NCBI GenBank assembly: GCA_012511925.1
Contig: JAAZFD010000089.1
Coordinates: forward strand, 1-8,861
Source: Clostridiales bacterium
GTDB lineage: Bacteria; Bacillota; Clostridia; Christensenellales; CAG-138
Length of the DNA: 8,861 nucleotides
Direction: 5' to 3'
In this document: positions 6,796 to 8,861 of the stretch, piece after piece
How positions within the stretch are numbered: position 1 is the first letter of the stretch
Layout of the letters: each line of letters starts with the position of its first letter
Program-made: the position numbers and the translations under genes
Notes under the pieces: model-generated
The model's database searches: none
What the model saw: the letters and a program-made list of their open reading frames with translations, nothing else
Told to the model about the DNA's origin: nothing

Positions 6796-6825
6796 AAAAA
6801 AGCCGCACGTGTTGGTGCGGCTTTT
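6796..6825 (-). terminator. Rho-independent terminator, distal of a pair, below the RCC1-dockerin gene
   Basis: A perfect 11-bp stem (6798-6808 with 6815-6825; core GCCGCAC/GTGCGGC) closes a 6-nt loop. Read on the minus strand it is followed by TTTTTT, a textbook terminator for the RCC1-dockerin gene. A four-T run on the other side lets it work weakly on the plus strand too. It separates that gene from the CotH operon promoter. Confidence 0.75.
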
Positions 6826-6846
6826 CACTGTTGAAAAAGACTAGGC

Positions 6847-6873
6847 GGGCGAACACACAGGTTCGCCCCTACG
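6847..6873 (-). repeat. GTAGGGGCGAAC palindromic repeat, copy 3
   Basis: GGGCGAAC (6847-6854) and GTTCGCCC (6861-6868) are perfect inverse complements around the loop ACACAG. On the minus strand the element reads GTAGGGGCGAAC...GTTCGCCCGCC. This shares its GTAGGGGC lead with the copy at 1353-1376. It looks like a family of dispersed intergenic palindromes seen in many clostridial genomes (from memory; not checked). It lies between the twin terminator hairpins. Confidence 0.6.
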
Positions 6874-6993
6874 ACTTTTTGAGTGTTTGTTGGTTTTAAC
6901 AACTACTTTTATACTCCGACTTCCGCATTTTTGTGCGTACCGCTTACTAAATTGCAGGTTAATACTATTCCTCATAGGTTTATCGACACTCTG

Positions 6994-7020
6994 AAGCCGC
7001 ACGCTGTTGGTGCGGCTTTT
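6994..7020 (-). terminator. Terminator-like hairpin immediately after the RCC1-dockerin gene
   Basis: A 9-bp stem (6994-7002 with 7010-7018) with loop GCTGTTG starts 10 nt after the stop codon of the RCC1-dockerin gene. It is nearly identical to the hairpin at 6798-6825 over about 30 nt, with one extra base in the loop. On the minus strand only two T residues follow the stem, so termination here would be weaker than at the distal copy; on the plus strand four T residues follow. The stretch 6874-6993 between the repeats holds no gene or clear signal. Confidence 0.55.
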
Positions 7021-7030
7021 CACTATGTGC

Positions 7031-8861
7031 TTACGATACTATGCTTTTTAGTATTGCCGTTGCATCGCCCGTGTTTACCTTTGTGTCTTGATTAAAGTCG
7101 GCGGCTAACAGTTGGTCTGCGTTTAATTCAGCACTGCTTGAAATGTATTTTAGTATCAATACTGCATCGCCCGTGTTAATGTTTTCGTCTCCGTTTACAT
7201 CGCCTATTATTGCACCAGACTTTGGCCCCATAACTCTTATAGGATAGGGTGAGAAGCCAAATGAACCATCACCAAGCTGACCGTACCAACTTGAACCCCA
7301 AGTCCACAAGGAATCATCGGTTTTTACTGCCATGCTGTGGAATCCTCCTGCTGAAATTGATTTTACATCTTCCATAACCTTAATAGGTAATAATCTCGCC
7401 CATCCATCGTTACCATCACCAAGCTGACCGCTGGAATTATTGCCCCAAGCCCATAAAGAGCCGTTAGATGTTATTGCCATACTGAAGCCTTCACCTGCCG
7501 AAACTGCCAATACATCTTCCATTATCTTGACGGGTGTTAGGACGCCAAATTCATCATCATCACAACTGCCGTTGCCAATTTGACCGTAACCATTGCTGCC
7601 CCAAGCCCATAAAGAGCCATCTGTTTTTATCACTAAGTTGTGCAGACCGCTTGTAGCAATGGCTTTTACATCATCCATTATCTTTGCAGGCTTTGTAGTA
7701 TTAGCATCGTTACCAAGCATACCATATAAATCTTCTCCCCAAAACCATAGAGAACCATCTGTTTTTATTGCCATGGTGTACCAATGGCTTGCCTCAACAG
7801 CTATTACATCTTCCATAATTTTTACAGGTTGTAATCTTTGTTCCTTACTTCCATCACCAAGCTGACCATATTCGTTATTGCCCCAAGCCCATAAAGAACC
7901 ATCTGTTTTTATCGCTAAGCTATGGCAATAACTTGATGCTATCGCTTCTGCATTATCCATTATCTTAGTTGGCGTATTGCTGTACTCATTTTCGCCAGTA
8001 TTGTACCCAAGTTGACCAAATTTGTTGAAGCCCCAAGTCCATAGTGAACCGTTTTTCTTTATTGCCATGCTGTGAAAGGTGCTTGCGGTAGCAGAAACAA
8101 CATCATTCATTATCTTAATAGGTTTTGAGCTGTTATCGTTGCTTTCATCGCCAAGCTGACCGTATTCATTATTGCCCCAAGTCCATAGTGAACCGTCTTT
8201 CTTTACTGCCATGCTGTGGTAAGAGCCAGCAGATACCACAACAACGTCATCCATTATCTTTTCAGGGATACCCCTCATATACATCTTGCCATTTCCAAGC
8301 TGACCAGCAAAATTACTACCCCAAGTCCATAGCGAGCCGTTTTCTCTTATCGCCATGCTGTGTCCGCCGCCTGCGGCAACTGCTATAACATCATTCATTA
8401 TTTTTATGGGGGTTTCGCTATGCAAAATGTGTGTGCCTGCACCAAGCTGACAATCTCCGTTCCAACCCCAAGTCCACAGGCTATTGTTTGATTTAATTGC
8501 CAAATTGTGAGCATCGCCTGCTGCAATAGCTACGACATCTTCCATGATTTTTTCAGGTGTAGGATTGTTCTCTCTGCCTTCGATATTTAAATCCAATTCT
8601 GAACCCCAAGTCCATACGCTGTTATCTGTTTTCAACGCCATGCTGTGGTAGGCTCCGCCTGCAACTGCTTTAACATTCTCCATAATTTTTACGGGAGCTG
8701 TTTTTTCAATTAGGCTACTGTCACCTATCTGACCGTCATCATTACTACCCCAAGCCCATAAGCTGTCGTCCGTCTTTATTGCCATGCTGTGAAAACCGCC
8801 TAACGCAATGGCTTTTATGTCGTCCATAACTTGCTTAGGCGTTAAACGGTCCTCTTTGGTG
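7031..8861 (-). CDS. Secreted RCC1-repeat protein with C-terminal dockerin (5' partial)
   Basis: At least 609 residues. The frame is open to the right edge, and the Met codon at 8827 is the M of a repeat-ending VM, so the true N-terminus and any signal peptide are outside the window. Eleven complete RCC1-like units of about 46-52 residues are visible, of the form DVxAIAAGGxHSMAIKTDGS followed by LWxWGxNxxGQLGDG and PxKIM. RCC1 units each form a blade of a seven-bladed propeller, so eleven plus those upstream may make two propellers. After a short linker the last about 59 residues (about 7034-7210) are a type I-like dockerin. It has two calcium loops, DVNGDENINTGD and DFNQDTKVNTGD, each followed by a helix (AVLILKYI, ATAILKSIV). 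Dockerins bind cohesins on scaffoldins or the cell surface; none is encoded here. The ligand of the propeller is unknown. Two terminator-like hairpins follow the stop. Confidence 0.9.
   Translation of the reverse strand, partial: TKEDRLTPKQVMDDIKAIALGGFHSMAIKTDDSLWAWGSNDDGQIGDSSLIEKTAPVKIMENVKAVAGGAYHSMALKTDNSVWTWGSELDLNIEGRENNPTPEKIMEDVVAIAAGDAHNLAIKSNNSLWTWGWNGDCQLGAGTHILHSETPIKIMNDVIAVAAGGGHSMAIRENGSLWTWGSNFAGQLGNGKMYMRGIPEKIMDDVVVVSAGSYHSMAVKKDGSLWTWGNNEYGQLGDESNDNSSKPIKIMNDVVSATASTFHSMAIKKNGSLWTWGFNKFGQLGYNTGENEYSNTPTKIMDNAEAIASSYCHSLAIKTDGSLWAWGNNEYGQLGDGSKEQRLQPVKIMEDVIAVEASHWYTMAIKTDGSLWFWGEDLYGMLGNDANTTKPAKIMDDVKAIATSGLHNLVIKTDGSLWAWGSNGYGQIGNGSCDDDEFGVLTPVKIMEDVLAVSAGEGFSMAITSNGSLWAWGNNSSGQLGDGNDGWARLLPIKVMEDVKSISAGGFHSMAVKTDDSLWTWGSSWYGQLGDGSFGFSPYPIRVMGPKSGAIIGDVNGDENINTGDAVLILKYISSSAELNADQLLAADFNQDTKVNTGDATAILKSIVS
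7229..8861 (-). repeat. Tandem coding repeats (RCC1 units), about 140-155 bp each
   Basis: Eleven full units plus the end of a twelfth at the window edge. Similarity holds at the DNA level as well as in protein: 7599-7631 and 7881-7913 match at 32 of 33 bases, and the CCCCAAG(T/C)CCAYA block recurs in nearly every unit. This implies amplification or gene conversion among units. It also makes the copy number prone to assembly collapse. Confidence 0.85.

Noticed and set aside
6622..6828. Minus-strand open frame of 68 codons beginning MKSRTN
   Set aside because: It starts inside the terminator hairpin and runs through the 160-bp inverted repeat. Its residues are what the repeat happens to encode, and no ribosome binding site is present.
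6959..6973. TTAATACTATTCCTC resembling the terminus of the 160-bp inverted repeat (TTAATACTAATCCCC)
   Set aside because: Only about 15 nt match, with two differences in AT-rich sequence, and no partner arm is found. This is insufficient to call a second element.
6841..7023. Minus-strand open frame of 60 codons, also beginning MKSRTN
   Set aside because: It starts in the second copy of the same hairpin and ends in the GTAGGGGCG palindrome. The shared MKSRTN start reflects the duplicated terminator, not homologous proteins.
7229..8861. Regular repeats resembling a CRISPR array
   Set aside because: Units are about 140-155 bp, all in one long open frame, and translate into RCC1 units. There are no short identical repeats with unique spacers.

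Overview
The base composition (about 40-45% G+C by eye), strong AGGAGG-type ribosome binding sites, a TTG start, a CotH kinase with lamin-tail domains and a dockerin-bearing secreted protein all suggest an anaerobic Gram-positive bacterium of the class Clostridia (Oscillospirales/Ruminococcus-like). This placement is inferred from gene content; no ribosomal or other phylogenetic marker is present.

Layout. Positions 1-1199 (+) carry the 3' part of a long-form alanyl-tRNA editing protein (AlaX-L type); its true start lies left of the window. Positions 1200-1454 are a convergent intergenic gap with a terminator-like hairpin and a GTAGGGGC-type palindromic repeat. Positions 1455-6520 (-) are a tight four-gene operon, read right to left: an exported CotH-like kinase with three lamin-tail domains and a chitobiase-C-like domain; a VTC-type polyphosphate polymerase domain protein; a DUF4956 membrane protein; and a hemolysin III/PAQR-family membrane protein. 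The genes overlap by 8 nt, are separated by 23 nt, and overlap by 4 nt (ATGA). Positions 6521-7030 are 510 bp with no credible gene. They hold a possible promoter, a 160-bp long imperfect inverted repeat, two near-identical terminator hairpins and another GTAGGGGCG palindrome. Positions 7031-8861 (-) carry the 3' part of a secreted RCC1-repeat protein ending in a dockerin; its start lies right of the window.

How the genes may work together. In yeast, the VTC complex makes polyphosphate from ATP in the cytosol and threads it through a membrane domain. Here the catalytic VTC domain has no membrane segments, but the next gene encodes a multi-spanning protein with a soluble tail. This suggests a split polyphosphate synthesis/translocation unit. 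The same operon encodes a CotH-type kinase predicted to act outside the membrane and a PAQR-fold membrane protein. The individual families are known, but the pathway they form here is not established, and this is the most interesting part of the window. The RCC1-dockerin protein is probably displayed on a cohesin scaffold or otherwise secreted; no cohesin is present in the window.
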